Source of the DNA: Acidimicrobiia bacterium
Lineage (GTDB): Bacteria; Actinomycetota; Acidimicrobiia; IMCC26256
Assembly (NCBI GenBank): GCA_023262065.1
Contig: JALRDW010000232.1
Coordinates: forward strand, 1-25,706
Reading direction: 5' to 3'
Length of the DNA: 25,706 nt
Position numbers and translations under genes: made by a program. The notes under the pieces are model-generated. The model saw only the letters and a program-made list of their open reading frames with translations, made no database searches and had not been told where the DNA came from. Positions within the stretch are counted from its first letter, which is position 1. Every line of letters begins with the position of its first letter. Positions 15,024 through 22,319 of the stretch are shown piece after piece.

Positions 15024-16300
15024 CAGCCCGCCTCGGCGTCGTCGCGCTGCTCGGTGCTGACCGAGGCGCGCCCGGTGACGAGGTCGGCCGCGAACACGGC
15101 CACCATCGCGGGCACGATGAACCCGACGCGCCCGGTCGTCTCGGCCACGAACGCGATGCCGGCGAGTGGGACCCGGTACCCGGCGGCGAGGAAGGCGGCC
15201 GCACCGACGACCGTGTCGAGCGGATCCCCGGCCCGACCGGCCACGCCCGAGGCGAACCGACCCGTGAGCGCACCGAGTGAGACGAGCGGGATCGACAACC
15301 CGCCGACACCACCGCCCCCGAGCGCCGCGGTGGTGGCGACCATGCGCAGCACGAGGACGCCGAGGACCAGGCCGGCGGCGTGCGTCGGGTCGATCGCCCA
15401 CCGGGTCGCGGTGTACCCCGGACCGAGGACGAGGGCGACGTCGGCGGTGCGTGCGGCGATGACGATGACCCCGCCGATCGCCGCGCCGGCGATCGGCAGG
15501 CGGAGGGTCGCGGGGACCCGCCGGACCACCGTCTTCGCCAGCACGACGAGGCGGGCGAATCCGTGGGCCACGGCGCCGACCAGGATGCCGATCGCGAGCG
15601 CGGCGAGCAGGTCCCGCCCGTCGAGCGCGACGTGGCCGCGCACCGGGAACAGCGGGCGCCGACCGACGATGAGGATCGCCGCGACGTACCCGGCGACCGA
15701 ACCGGCGAGGATCGGTGCGACGTGGCGGCGGCTCAGACGACCGCGGAACGGCACCTCGAGCGCGAACACCGCACCCGTCACGGGGGTCTGGAAGATCGCG
15801 GCGACGCCGGCCGCGGCGCCGGCGATCATGAGCATCTTGGCGTCCTCGGTGCGCAGGCGACGCCCGAACCGGCGCTCGGTGATGGTGCCGATCGCGCCCC
15901 CGACGTAGACCGCGACGCCCTCGAGCCCGAGCGCCCCGCCGAGTCCGATCGTCGTCATCGAGGCGAGGAGCCGACCCGGCACGGGCCGCAGGTCCATGGG
16001 CTCCGGGTCGTGCACGTTGCGGATGTACTCGTCGGCGATCGTCGGCGAGGCCGATCGGGCGAGGAACCGGAGACTCGCCCACGCGAGGACGAGGCCGATG
16101 AACGGGCACACGGCGAGCAGCCAGAGCGGGGCCTCGCCCACTCGGCGCAGCACCGTGAGGATGACGAGACGCTGGGTCCCGACCATGAGGGCGCCGGTCG
16201 CCCCGCCGACGACGAGCGCGCCGAGGATCGGTGCGAGGTGGGGACGACGCTGGTGCGCCCAGGGCGACGGGGCACCCGGCGCGTCGTGCGTCCTAGGCAC
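15020..16300 (-). CDS. ClC family chloride channel / proton-chloride antiporter-like protein
   Basis: The product is 426 residues with about ten or more hydrophobic segments. GGALGLEGVAVYVGG corresponds to the GREGP selectivity motif and keeps the gating Glu, but Arg and Pro are Leu and Val. GGGVGGLSIPLVSLGALTG corresponds to the GIFAP region. FQTPVTGAVFALEVPFRG and AGYRVPLAGIAFVAETTG are characteristic of ClC helices. No C-terminal CBS domains are present. It likely moves chloride or another anion, perhaps in exchange for protons. The GTG at 16300 overlaps the upstream FrhB-like stop by 8 bases, and its stop overlaps the receiver-like start. A longer frame reaching 16384 would run deep into the FrhB-like gene. 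Confidence 0.85.
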   Translation of the reverse strand: MPRTHDAPGAPSPWAHQRRPHLAPILGALVVGGATGALMVGTQRLVILTVLRRVGEAPLWLLAVCPFIGLVLAWASLRFLARSASPTIADEYIRNVHDPEPMDLRPVPGRLLASMTTIGLGGALGLEGVAVYVGGAIGTITERRFGRRLRTEDAKMLMIAGAAAGVAAIFQTPVTGAVFALEVPFRGRLSRRHVAPILAGSVAGYVAAILIVGRRPLFPVRGHVALDGRDLLAALAIGILVGAVAHGFARLVVLAKTVVRRVPATLRLPIAGAAIGGVIVIAARTADVALVLGPGYTATRWAIDPTHAAGLVLGVLVLRMVATTAALGGGGVGGLSIPLVSLGALTGRFASGVAGRAGDPLDTVVGAAAFLAAGYRVPLAGIAFVAETTGRVGFIVPAMVAVFAADLVTGRASVSTEQRDDAEAGW

Positions 16301-17411
16301 CGATGAGGCGAGGGGCGGCGACCGCGGTCTCCGGCCACCGCTTGCGGGACCGCTTCGCGAGTTTGTGCATGAGTTCGATCGCACCCGGGTCGTCGTCGCC
16401 GGGGCGCACCTCGATCATGCCCTTCGCCAACAGCGCGCCCATGATCTCGCGCCCGAGGTCGGTGCGGACGACCGTGAGCGTCCAATCGTTGAACGCCCCG
16501 ATGCCGCCGGTCGAGATGTCGGCGTGCTCGGCGGCGAAGTCGGGGCAGTGGTTGCAGCCCTCGCGGGTCCAGCCGTGGCACTCCTTGAGCGGGATCTCGT
16601 GGTAGTCGCCGTTCTTCATCCAGATCTGGAACACGCCCTTGATGTTCATCTTGCGCATCTCGGACTTCTTGAGGCCGTACTTCGCCTCGAAGAGCTCCTC
16701 GAAGATCGCGTCGTCGAAGGTCTTCGAGCAGAGGAGCCCGATGCTCAGCGTGATGCGGCGCGCCACCTTGCCGGCCTTGCGGGCCTTCATGATGCCCGGG
16801 ATCGAGGACTGGCAGCCCATGCCGACGAGCGCGATGTTCTCGGCTCCGCCCTCGACCGCCTCGTCGTAGGCGAGGGTGTTCGAGGAGTAGGTGTAGCGGC
16901 TGCCGGCCGAGGCGATGATGTCCTCGCGGTTGCGGGCGACACCGGGCTTCGCCTTCCAGGTGGTGCCGTCGCCCTCGAGGTAGGACACGAGCGCGGCGTC
17001 GATGATGCCCTCGTCGAGGCAGTGCAGGAGGATGGCGGAGACGAGGCCGCCGTCCTGTCCGACCTCGTGGAGGACGGGGTCGGCGGCCCGGGCGAGGACG
17101 ATGTCCTTGTAGACGCCGGAGAGCTCGTCCTCGTTGCGGACACGCCCGAACATGAACTCGTCGACCTCGGTCTCCCAGTCGCGGAAGCGCGGGCAGGCCC
17201 GGGTGCACGAGGTGCAGGCCTTGTCGCCGTGGGAGCAGTCGCCCGCCCCGCCGAAGTCCTCGATCTGGATCGGCTTGTACCGGCCGTTCGTGTCGTCGTA
17301 GTCGAGGACGTCGTGGGGACACGCGATGACGCATCCGGCACAGCCGGTGCACAGACCGGTGGTGACGACCTCGCTGTAGAGGTGCTTCCAGGAGAACTTC
17401 TCGGGCGGCAT
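16293..17411 (-). CDS. Coenzyme F420 hydrogenase/dehydrogenase beta-subunit-like iron-sulfur flavoprotein
   Basis: The product is 372 residues. CTGCAGCVIACP (Cys21, 24, 27, 31) is a full 4Fe-4S ferredoxin motif. A second set lies at Cys59, 66, 69 and 73 (CTSCTRACP). The remainder matches the FrhB/FdhB N- and C-terminal domains, with QDGGLVSAILLHCLDEGIIDAA and GMGCQSSIPGIM, and a late GCNHCPDFAAEHADIS block. Proteins of this type pass electrons between ferredoxin-like clusters, FAD and F420 or another acceptor. No hydrogenase subunits are nearby, so it is probably a stand-alone oxidoreductase. The ATG lies 7 nt beyond a -10-like CAGACT. It heads a three-gene overlapping operon. Confidence 0.83.
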   Translation of the reverse strand: MPPEKFSWKHLYSEVVTTGLCTGCAGCVIACPHDVLDYDDTNGRYKPIQIEDFGGAGDCSHGDKACTSCTRACPRFRDWETEVDEFMFGRVRNEDELSGVYKDIVLARAADPVLHEVGQDGGLVSAILLHCLDEGIIDAALVSYLEGDGTTWKAKPGVARNREDIIASAGSRYTYSSNTLAYDEAVEGGAENIALVGMGCQSSIPGIMKARKAGKVARRITLSIGLLCSKTFDDAIFEELFEAKYGLKKSEMRKMNIKGVFQIWMKNGDYHEIPLKECHGWTREGCNHCPDFAAEHADISTGGIGAFNDWTLTVVRTDLGREIMGALLAKGMIEVRPGDDDPGAIELMHKLAKRSRKRWPETAVAAPRLIGA

Positions 17412-17418
17412 GCGGGGG

Positions 17419-17424
17419 AGTCTG
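17419..17424 (-). promoter_or_regulatory. -10-like hexamer of the FrhB-like operon
   Basis: CAGACT, read on the minus strand from 17424 to 17419, ends 7 nt before the ATG at 17411. It departs from TANNNT at the first base only, and its spacing matches the other leaderless starts in the window. Confidence 0.35.
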
Positions 17425-17482
17425 CCACGCCGGGCGCGCGGTGACCGCAGGCCGGAGTGGACCGGCGACGGATCGAGGGCGG

Positions 17483-17767
17483 TCAGGTGCGGAGCATGCG
17501 CTCGACGGCGCGCACCGCCTCGGCGACCTTGGCCGTCCCCTCCTCCTCGCTCCGGCCGGCGGCGCTCACGACGCAGTGGGCGATGTGCTGGTCCAGCAGG
17601 CCGAGGGCCACCCCCTGCAGGGCCTTGGTGACGGATGCGACCTGGGTGAGGACGTCGATGCAGTAGGTGTCGTCGTCGATCATCCGCTGCAACCCGCGGA
17701 CCTGTCCCTCGATCCGGGCCAGTCGCCGTCGGTAGTCGTCCTTGTCGAGGCTGTAGCCGTGCTGCAC
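17483..17767 (-). CDS. csoR: Copper-sensing transcriptional repressor CsoR
   Basis: CsoR binds DNA without copper and lets go when Cu(I) binds. The product is 94 residues, all helical. RRLARIEGQVRGLQRMI is the family's first long helix. The Cu(I) ligands are Cys36 (in TYCIDVLTQV), His61 and Cys65 (in DQHIAHC), the same numbers as in Mycobacterium tuberculosis CsoR. This separates it from the FrmR and RcnR relatives. The GTG at 17767 has GGAGGT about 5 nt upstream; a longer frame to 17857 would run through the promoter. It is divergent from copA, which it should control along with itself. Confidence 0.93.
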   Translation of the reverse strand: MQHGYSLDKDDYRRRLARIEGQVRGLQRMIDDDTYCIDVLTQVASVTKALQGVALGLLDQHIAHCVVSAAGRSEEEGTAKVAEAVRAVERMLRT

Positions 17768-17810
17768 CGGGGACCTCCGGACCGGGACGAGCGCCGGATC
17801 GGCGCGTGAT

Positions 17811-17830
17811 GGGGTAGGGGGGTATAGTAT
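17811..17830. promoter_or_regulatory. CsoR operator and overlapping divergent promoter of csoR and copA
   Basis: GGGGTAGGGGGGTAT (17811-17825) resembles known CsoR sites, which are G/C tracts around a TA step flanked by ATAC/GTAT. It overlaps TATAGTAT (17823-17830). That reads TATAGT on the plus strand (17823-17828) and TACTAT on the minus strand (17829 to 17824), so both genes could share one melted region. A bound repressor would block both promoters together. Confidence 0.6.
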
Positions 17831-17892
17831 CAGCCACGACCGAGCGGCGCACCCCACCGCCGGTCACACTGGAACCGACCTGGAGGTGTGCG

Positions 17893-20148
17893 ATGGGCGA
17901 CCAACCGCACGAGACCCCGATCGGCCTCGGCGTGAAGCCCGGGGTCGTCACCACCGAGGCCCCGGCGGGTCTGCGCATCGAGCTGCCCGTGGTCGGGATG
18001 ACCTGCGCGTCCTGCGTCGCCCGGGTCGAGAAGGGGCTCGCCCGCGTCCCCGGGGTGCACCGCGCGACCGTGAACCTCGCCACCGAGCGGGCCACGGTGT
18101 TCGTCGAACCGGGGGTCGCCGATCGTGACGACCTCGTCCGGGCGATCGTCGAGACCGGGTACGAGGTGCCCGAACCCGAGGAGGACGCGACCGCGACCGC
18201 ATCGGACGCGGGGCGCGACCGGCTCACCGCGCGTCTCGTCGTGTCGGCCGCCCTCACGGTCCCGCTCGCCGCGATCTCGATGATCCCCGCGCTGCAGTTC
18301 GGCGGCTGGGGTTGGCTCGCGCTCGCGCTCGCGACGCCGGTCTGGTTGTGGAGCGCCGGGCCGTTCCACCGCGCCGCCCTGCGCCAGGCCCGCCACCTCG
18401 ACGCATCGATGGACACGCTCGTGTCCATCGGCACCACGGCCGCCTGGGCCTGGTCGGTGGTCGCGCTCGCGCGCGGCGCCGGGCGCGAGGCGATGGGCGG
18501 CATGGACATGGGGTCGAGCTCGGACCTGCACCTGTACTTCGAGACCGGTGCGGTCATCGTCACCCTCATCCTGCTGGGTCGGTGGTTCGAGCACCGGGCC
18601 AGGCGTCGCTCCGGGGATGCGCTGCGCGCGCTGCTCTCGCTCGGCGCCCGCACGGCGACGCTCGTCGACGGTCGCGAGGTCCCGGCCGAGCGCCTCACCA
18701 TCGGGGACCGGTTCGTCGTGCGCCCGGGTGAACGGATCGCGACCGACGGACGCATCGTCGAGGGGGCCTCTGCGGTGGACGTGTCCATGCTCACGGGTGA
18801 GCCCGTGCCGGAGGAGGTCGGGGTCGGGGACGAGGTGATCGGGGCGACGATCAACACCGAGGGTCGCCTCGTGGTCGAGGCGACCCGGGTCGGCGCGGAC
18901 ACCGCGCTCGCCCAGATCGCCCGACTCGTCGAGGAGGCCCAGGGCTCGAAGGCACCCGTGCAACGGCTCGCCGACCGGGTGTCGGCGATCTTCGTGCCGA
19001 TCGTGCTGCTCATCGCCCTCGGCACGCTGGTCGCGTGGCTCGTGCTCGGTGGATCGGCCGACGATGCGTTCACCGCGGCGGTCGCGGTCCTCATCATCGC
19101 CTGCCCCTGCGCGCTCGGGCTCGCGACCCCGACGGCGATCATGGTCGGCACCGGGCGGGGGGCCCAGCTCGGCATCCTCATCAAGGGCGGCGAGGTGCTC
19201 GAGGCCACGCGAGCGGTCGACGCCGCGATCCTCGACAAGACCGGCACGATCACGACGGGCCGCATGGCGCTCATCGACGTGGTCGCGGCGCCGGGGGTCG
19301 ACGAGGCTGTGCTGCTGCGCCGGGCCGGGACGCTCGAGGATGCGAGCGAGCACCCGATCGCCCGCGCGATCGCTGCGGGTGCCCGGGACCGTGGGGTCGC
19401 CATCGGCTCGCCCGACGCGTTCCGCAACGAGGCGGGCATCGGCGTGATCGGTACGGTCGACGACGTGGAGACCCGAGTGGGTCGGGCGGAATGGGTCGGC
19501 GAGGTGCCGGACGCCCTCACGGCCGCCATCGACGCGGCCGACGCGCGCGGGGCGAGCGTCGTGTTCGCGGGCTGGGACGGTTCGGTGCGGGGCGCACTGG
19601 TCGTCGCCGACACCGTGAAGCCGGAGGCCGCCGCCGCGGTGCGGGCCCTCCACGATCTCGGCATCGAGACGGTGCTCGTCACCGGGGACCGTGAGGCCCC
19701 GGCCCGCTGGGTCGCGCGCGAGGTGGGCATCGACCGTGTCGTCGCCGGCGTGCTGCCGGCCGGCAAGGTCGACGTCGTGCGGACGCTGCGCGACGAGGGT
19801 CGCACCGTCGCCGTGGTGGGGGACGGGGTCAACGACGCCCCGGCGCTCGCGGCGGCCGACCTCGGCATCGCGATCGGGACGGGTGCCGACGTCGCGCTCG
19901 AGGCGAGCGATCTCACGCTGGTCTCGGGTGACCCGCGGGGTGCGGGCGATGCGATCGCGCTGGCCCGGCGAACGCTCGCGACCATCAAGGGCAACCTGTT
20001 CTGGGCGTTCGCCTACAACGTGGCGGCGATCCCGCTCGCCGCGCTCGGCGTCCTCAACCCTGCGATCGCGGCGGGCACGATGGGGTTCTCGAGCGTGTTC
20101 GTGGTGTCGAACTCGTTGCGGTTGCGGCGGTTCACCCCGCGCCGCTGA
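17893..20148 (+). CDS. copA: Copper-exporting P1B-type ATPase
   Basis: CopA pumps Cu(I) out of the cytoplasm. The product is 751 residues with one N-terminal heavy-metal domain (GMTCASC, Cys38 and Cys41). Membrane helices follow, with a Met-rich loop [11 protein letters not shown]. The actuator motif is TGEPVP, and the membrane CPC is at 404-406. The phosphorylated Asp448 lies in DKTGT, the ATP-binding SEHP motif follows, and the hinge GDGVND includes Asp644. CPC with a C-terminal [15 protein letters not shown] is the Cu(I) subgroup pattern. The ATG at 17893 is 5 nt after GGAGGT (17882-17887). Its 3' end overlaps the convergent DUF2505 gene by 17 bases. Confidence 0.95.
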   Translation: MGDQPHETPIGLGVKPGVVTTEAPAGLRIELPVVGMTCASCVARVEKGLARVPGVHRATVNLATERATVFVEPGVADRDDLVRAIVETGYEVPEPEEDATATASDAGRDRLTARLVVSAALTVPLAAISMIPALQFGGWGWLALALATPVWLWSAGPFHRAALRQARHLDASMDTLVSIGTTAAWAWSVVALARGAGREAMGGMDMGSSSDLHLYFETGAVIVTLILLGRWFEHRARRRSGDALRALLSLGARTATLVDGREVPAERLTIGDRFVVRPGERIATDGRIVEGASAVDVSMLTGEPVPEEVGVGDEVIGATINTEGRLVVEATRVGADTALAQIARLVEEAQGSKAPVQRLADRVSAIFVPIVLLIALGTLVAWLVLGGSADDAFTAAVAVLIIACPCALGLATPTAIMVGTGRGAQLGILIKGGEVLEATRAVDAAILDKTGTITTGRMALIDVVAAPGVDEAVLLRRAGTLEDASEHPIARAIAAGARDRGVAIGSPDAFRNEAGIGVIGTVDDVETRVGRAEWVGEVPDALTAAIDAADARGASVVFAGWDGSVRGALVVADTVKPEAAAAVRALHDLGIETVLVTGDREAPARWVAREVGIDRVVAGVLPAGKVDVVRTLRDEGRTVAVVGDGVNDAPALAAADLGIAIGTGADVALEASDLTLVSGDPRGAGDAIALARRTLATIKGNLFWAFAYNVAAIPLAALGVLNPAIAAGTMGFSSVFVVSNSLRLRRFTPRR

Positions 20149-20626
20149 GGAACTCCTGGACGAGGCCCTGCTGGGCGGCCGCGATGTCGCGCAGTCCGTC
20201 CACGATGGCGTGCTCGACCTTCCCGCCGAGCAGTGGCACCTTGACCCTGAGCTGCCCGCGCACGGTGCGGTCGGTGGTCGGGCCGGTCGCGACGACCCGG
20301 GCGGCGTAGCGACCCTCGAGCAGGTCGGCGTAGTGGTCGGGGCGGATGAGGAACCGCGACTCGCCCCGTGCGAGGTCGTGCTCGGCGACCTCGACCCAGG
20401 TGAGCTGGGAGGGATCGACGAACTTGCGGACCGCGCCCGACACCTCGGCCTCGAACCGGTATCGGACCTCCTGACGCACGAGGTCGCCGGTCCGTGCGGT
20501 CGAGAGCACCTGTGCGCCGCCGACGTTGGGCAGGTCGGCCATCCGCTCGAGCAGGCCCGGGTCGATGAGGGCGGTCGCGACCGCGAGCGGGTCGGCCGTG
20601 AAGCGCTGGTCGAGCTGGAAGTCCAC
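20132..20626 (-). CDS. DUF2505 family protein (polyketide-cyclase/START-like fold)
   Basis: The product is 164 residues, soluble. It begins [19 protein letters not shown] and ends [19 protein letters not shown], a pattern I associate with the actinobacterial DUF2505 family. This belongs to the SRPBCC helix-grip fold, which binds lipids or other hydrophobic ligands. No function is established. The GTG start lies 7 nt beyond CAACCT on this strand. The 17-base overlap with the copA 3' end means transcription through either gene makes RNA antisense to the other. Confidence 0.75.
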   Translation of the reverse strand: MDFQLDQRFTADPLAVATALIDPGLLERMADLPNVGGAQVLSTARTGDLVRQEVRYRFEAEVSGAVRKFVDPSQLTWVEVAEHDLARGESRFLIRPDHYADLLEGRYAARVVATGPTTDRTVRGQLRVKVPLLGGKVEHAIVDGLRDIAAAQQGLVQEFLSGAG

Positions 20627-20633
20627 GGCCGGG

Positions 20634-20700
20634 AGGTTGGCACAGCGCAGGACCGGACCCGGGGCACCCGGTCCGGGACGGCCCGATGGTGTCGTAATCT
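20634..20700. promoter_or_regulatory. Divergent promoter region of DUF2505 and metF with a dyad
   Basis: CAACCT on the minus strand (20639 to 20634) precedes the DUF2505 GTG by 7 nt. TAATCT on the plus strand (20695-20700) lies 10 nt before the metF ATG, allowing a leader of only a few bases. Between them CCGGACC (20653-20659) and GGTCCGG (20670-20676) form a perfect 7-bp inverted repeat with a 10-nt spacer. Its right arm falls in the metF -35 zone and it could be an operator. Confidence 0.45.
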
Positions 20701-20710
20701 CGCGGGTCCC

Positions 20711-21568
20711 ATGAAGATCGCGGAGGCGCTGCGCGCCGGACCCTGCTGCTCGTTCGAGTTCTTCCCGCCGCGCAGCGAGGAGGGGGAGCGGGTACTCGCC
20801 GAGGCGATCCGGGAGCTCGCGCCGCTCTCACCCGCCTACGTCTCGGTGACCTACGGGGCCGGCGGATCCACCCGGGAGCGCACCCACGACCTCGTCGTGC
20901 AGATCCTCGCCGACACGGGGATCACGCCGATGGCCCACCTGACCTGCGCCTGCCACACCCGCGCCGAGCTCGTGGACATCGTGACCCGGTACCGGGACGC
21001 CGGAATCGAGAACATCCTCGCCCTCGGCGGGGACCCGCCGGTCGACTCCGACCTGCCGCCCGGTGAACTGACGTACGCGAGCGAACTCGTCGAGCTCATC
21101 CGCGGCGTCGGCGACTTCTCGATCGGCGTGGCCGCGCACCCCGAACCCCACCCCCACAGCCCGAGCCTCGAGGAGGATCGTCGCCGCACGGCCGAGAAGC
21201 TCGCCGCCGCGGACTTCGCCATCACGCAGTTCTTCTTCGATGCGCGCCACTACTTCGGGCTCGTGGAGGATCTGCGGGCGCTCGGCGTCGACAAGCCGGT
21301 GATCCCCGGGATCATGCCGGCGACCTCGATCCGCTCCATCACCCGGATGGCCGAACTCCAGGGGAGCGAGTTCCCGACCGACCTCGCGGCCAAGCTCGAG
21401 GCGGCGGAGCCCGACGGGCCGGAGGCGGTCCACGCGGTGGGCGTGGCCGAGGCCACGCGGCTGTGCCGCGAGCTGCTCGACGGCGGCGCGCCCGGCCTCC
21501 ACTTCTTCACCCTCAACCGGTCCACGGCGACGCGCGAGATCCACGCCGCCCTCGGCTTCGAGGCCTAG
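20711..21568 (+). CDS. metF: 5,10-methylenetetrahydrofolate reductase
   Basis: MetF reduces 5,10-methylene-THF to 5-methyl-THF, which supplies the methyl group for methionine. The product is 285 residues, the usual bacterial length with a single catalytic barrel. SFEFFPPRSEEG holds the active-site Glu, and YVSVTYGAGGSTRERT and LALGGDPP are FAD- and folate-site blocks. AITQFFFDARHYF and PGIMPATSIRSI also match. There is no C-terminal regulatory domain as in eukaryotic MTHFR. The ATG at 20711 is chosen from the N-terminal match and the -10 position; an open frame upstream runs antisense through DUF2505 and is not coding. Confidence 0.94.
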   Translation: MKIAEALRAGPCCSFEFFPPRSEEGERVLAEAIRELAPLSPAYVSVTYGAGGSTRERTHDLVVQILADTGITPMAHLTCACHTRAELVDIVTRYRDAGIENILALGGDPPVDSDLPPGELTYASELVELIRGVGDFSIGVAAHPEPHPHSPSLEEDRRRTAEKLAAADFAITQFFFDARHYFGLVEDLRALGVDKPVIPGIMPATSIRSITRMAELQGSEFPTDLAAKLEAAEPDGPEAVHAVGVAEATRLCRELLDGGAPGLHFFTLNRSTATREIHAALGFEA

Positions 21569-21576
21569 GACGCGAG

Positions 21577-21600
21577 GACGGGGCCCCGCAGGGCCCCGTC
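21577..21600. terminator. Perfect hairpin terminator after metF
   Basis: GACGGGGCCC (21577-21586) and GGGCCCCGTC (21591-21600) form a perfect 10-bp stem with loop CGCA. It begins 8 nt after the metF stop and ends 7 nt before the 3' end of the convergent tRNA gene. It has no T-tract but is symmetric, so it can serve both strands. Confidence 0.65.
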
Positions 21601-21606
21601 GACGAG

Positions 21607-21691
21607 CGGAGGGGGTGGGATTTGAACCCACGGTGGGTTGCCCCACAATGGTTTTCGAGACCATCCGATTCGGCCGCTCTCGCACCCCTCC
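21607..21691 (-). tRNA. tRNA-Ser (anticodon CGA)
   Basis: Read on the minus strand, 85 nt fold as a class II tRNA. The acceptor arms GGAGGGG and CCCCTCC pair fully. The anticodon stem ATGGT/ACCAT encloses the loop CTCGAAA, with CGA at positions 34-36. The variable arm is GTGGGGCAACCCAC, and the T arm contains GGGTTCAAATCCC. The long variable arm and the CGA anticodon identify serine, reading UCG codons, which are common in this GC-rich sequence. CCA is not encoded. There is no integrase or direct repeat beside it. Confidence 0.93.
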
Positions 21692-21701
21692 GAGCCGTCG
21701 C

Positions 21702-21707
21702 ATCGTA
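21702..21707 (-). promoter_or_regulatory. -10 hexamer of the tRNA-Ser gene
   Basis: TACGAT on the minus strand ends 10 nt before the mature 5' end of the tRNA, so the primary transcript would carry only a few extra 5' bases for RNase P to remove. Confidence 0.45.
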
Positions 21708-21711
21708 GTGG

Positions 21712-21727
21712 GCGCTCCGAGGGGCGC
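21712..21727 (-). terminator. Short hairpin after tadA
   Basis: GCGCTC and GGGCGC around CGAG give a 6-bp stem with one G-U pair, located 14 nt past the tadA stop and upstream of the tRNA promoter. It could end the tadA transcript, but it is short and lacks a T-tract. Confidence 0.3.
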
Positions 21728-21741
21728 GACCAGCCGAGCGG

Positions 21742-22209
21742 TCAGCGGCGGTCCGCGAAGAACCCCGTGAGCAGGGCCGCGGCCTCCGCGGCCCGCACCC
21801 CGTGCACCACCGGTACCTCGTGGTTGAGCCGGGGGTCGGCGGTGAGGTGGTAGAGGCTGCCGGTCGCCCCGGCCTTCGGGTCGGCCGCCCCGAACACGAT
21901 CGCGCCGACCCGGGCGTTCACGCTCGCACCGGCGCACATCGGGCAGGGTTCGAGCGTCACGACGAGTGCGCACTCGTCGAGGCGCCACGTACCGAGGACC
22001 GCCGCCGCATCGCGCAGCGCGAGGACCTCGGCGTGGGCGGTCGGGTCCCCGGTGAGCTCGCGCTCGTTGTGGCGGGCCGCGATCACCTCGCCGCGACCGC
22101 GGTGGACCACGATCGCGCCGACCGGGACGTCGCCGTGCGCGATCGCGGCGCGGGCCTCGGCGAGGGCGAGGCCCATCCACTCCTGGACGCGCGGGTCGGT
22201 CGGCTCCAT
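21742..22209 (-). CDS. tadA: tRNA(adenosine34) deaminase
   Basis: TadA deaminates wobble adenosine to inosine in tRNA-Arg(ACG). The product is 155 residues, the usual size. Zinc-site residues are His59 and Glu61 (PTAHAEVLAL) and Cys89 and Cys92 (LEPCPMCAGA). HGDVPVGAIVV and ARHNERELTGDPTAHAE are typical of TadA. A generic cytidine or guanine deaminase is the alternative but fits less well. The ATG at 22209 lies 8 nt beyond a -10-like TAGGCT, so the mRNA is probably leaderless or nearly so. The gene is next to a tRNA gene, though that tRNA is not its known substrate. Confidence 0.9.
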   Translation of the reverse strand: MEPTDPRVQEWMGLALAEARAAIAHGDVPVGAIVVHRGRGEVIAARHNERELTGDPTAHAEVLALRDAAAVLGTWRLDECALVVTLEPCPMCAGASVNARVGAIVFGAADPKAGATGSLYHLTADPRLNHEVPVVHGVRAAEAAALLTGFFADRR

Positions 22210-22217
22210 CCGGGCCG

Positions 22218-22259
22218 AGCCTACGGCGGTCGGGCGATCCGTACGCCGTTGCCTACGAT
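22218..22259. promoter_or_regulatory. Divergent promoter region between tadA and the cyclase-ATPase gene
   Basis: TAGGCT on the minus strand (22223 to 22218) serves tadA. TACGAT on the plus strand (22254-22259) would start an mRNA near 22266, giving the regulator gene a leader of about 54 nt. The hexamers are 30 bp apart. Confidence 0.4.
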
Positions 22260-22319
22260 GCGCCGATCGGGAGGATCCGGACGGCCGGGTCCGGGCGGCA
22301 CGGGGGAACCGGGCGGGCC

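Noticed and set aside
17412..19994. Upstream extension of the FrhB-like frame through csoR and copA antisense
   Set aside because: The extension is Ser/Thr/Arg-rich noise. The real protein begins at the ATG at 17411, just before the iron-sulfur motifs.
20627..20710. SAM or cobalamin riboswitch for metF
   Set aside because: The gap to the divergent gene is only 84 nt and the likely mRNA start is within a few bases of the ATG, leaving no room for an aptamer.
21607..21691. Integration site for a mobile element at tRNA-Ser
   Set aside because: No integrase, no repeated 3' tRNA segment and no composition change beside the tRNA; flanking genes are housekeeping.
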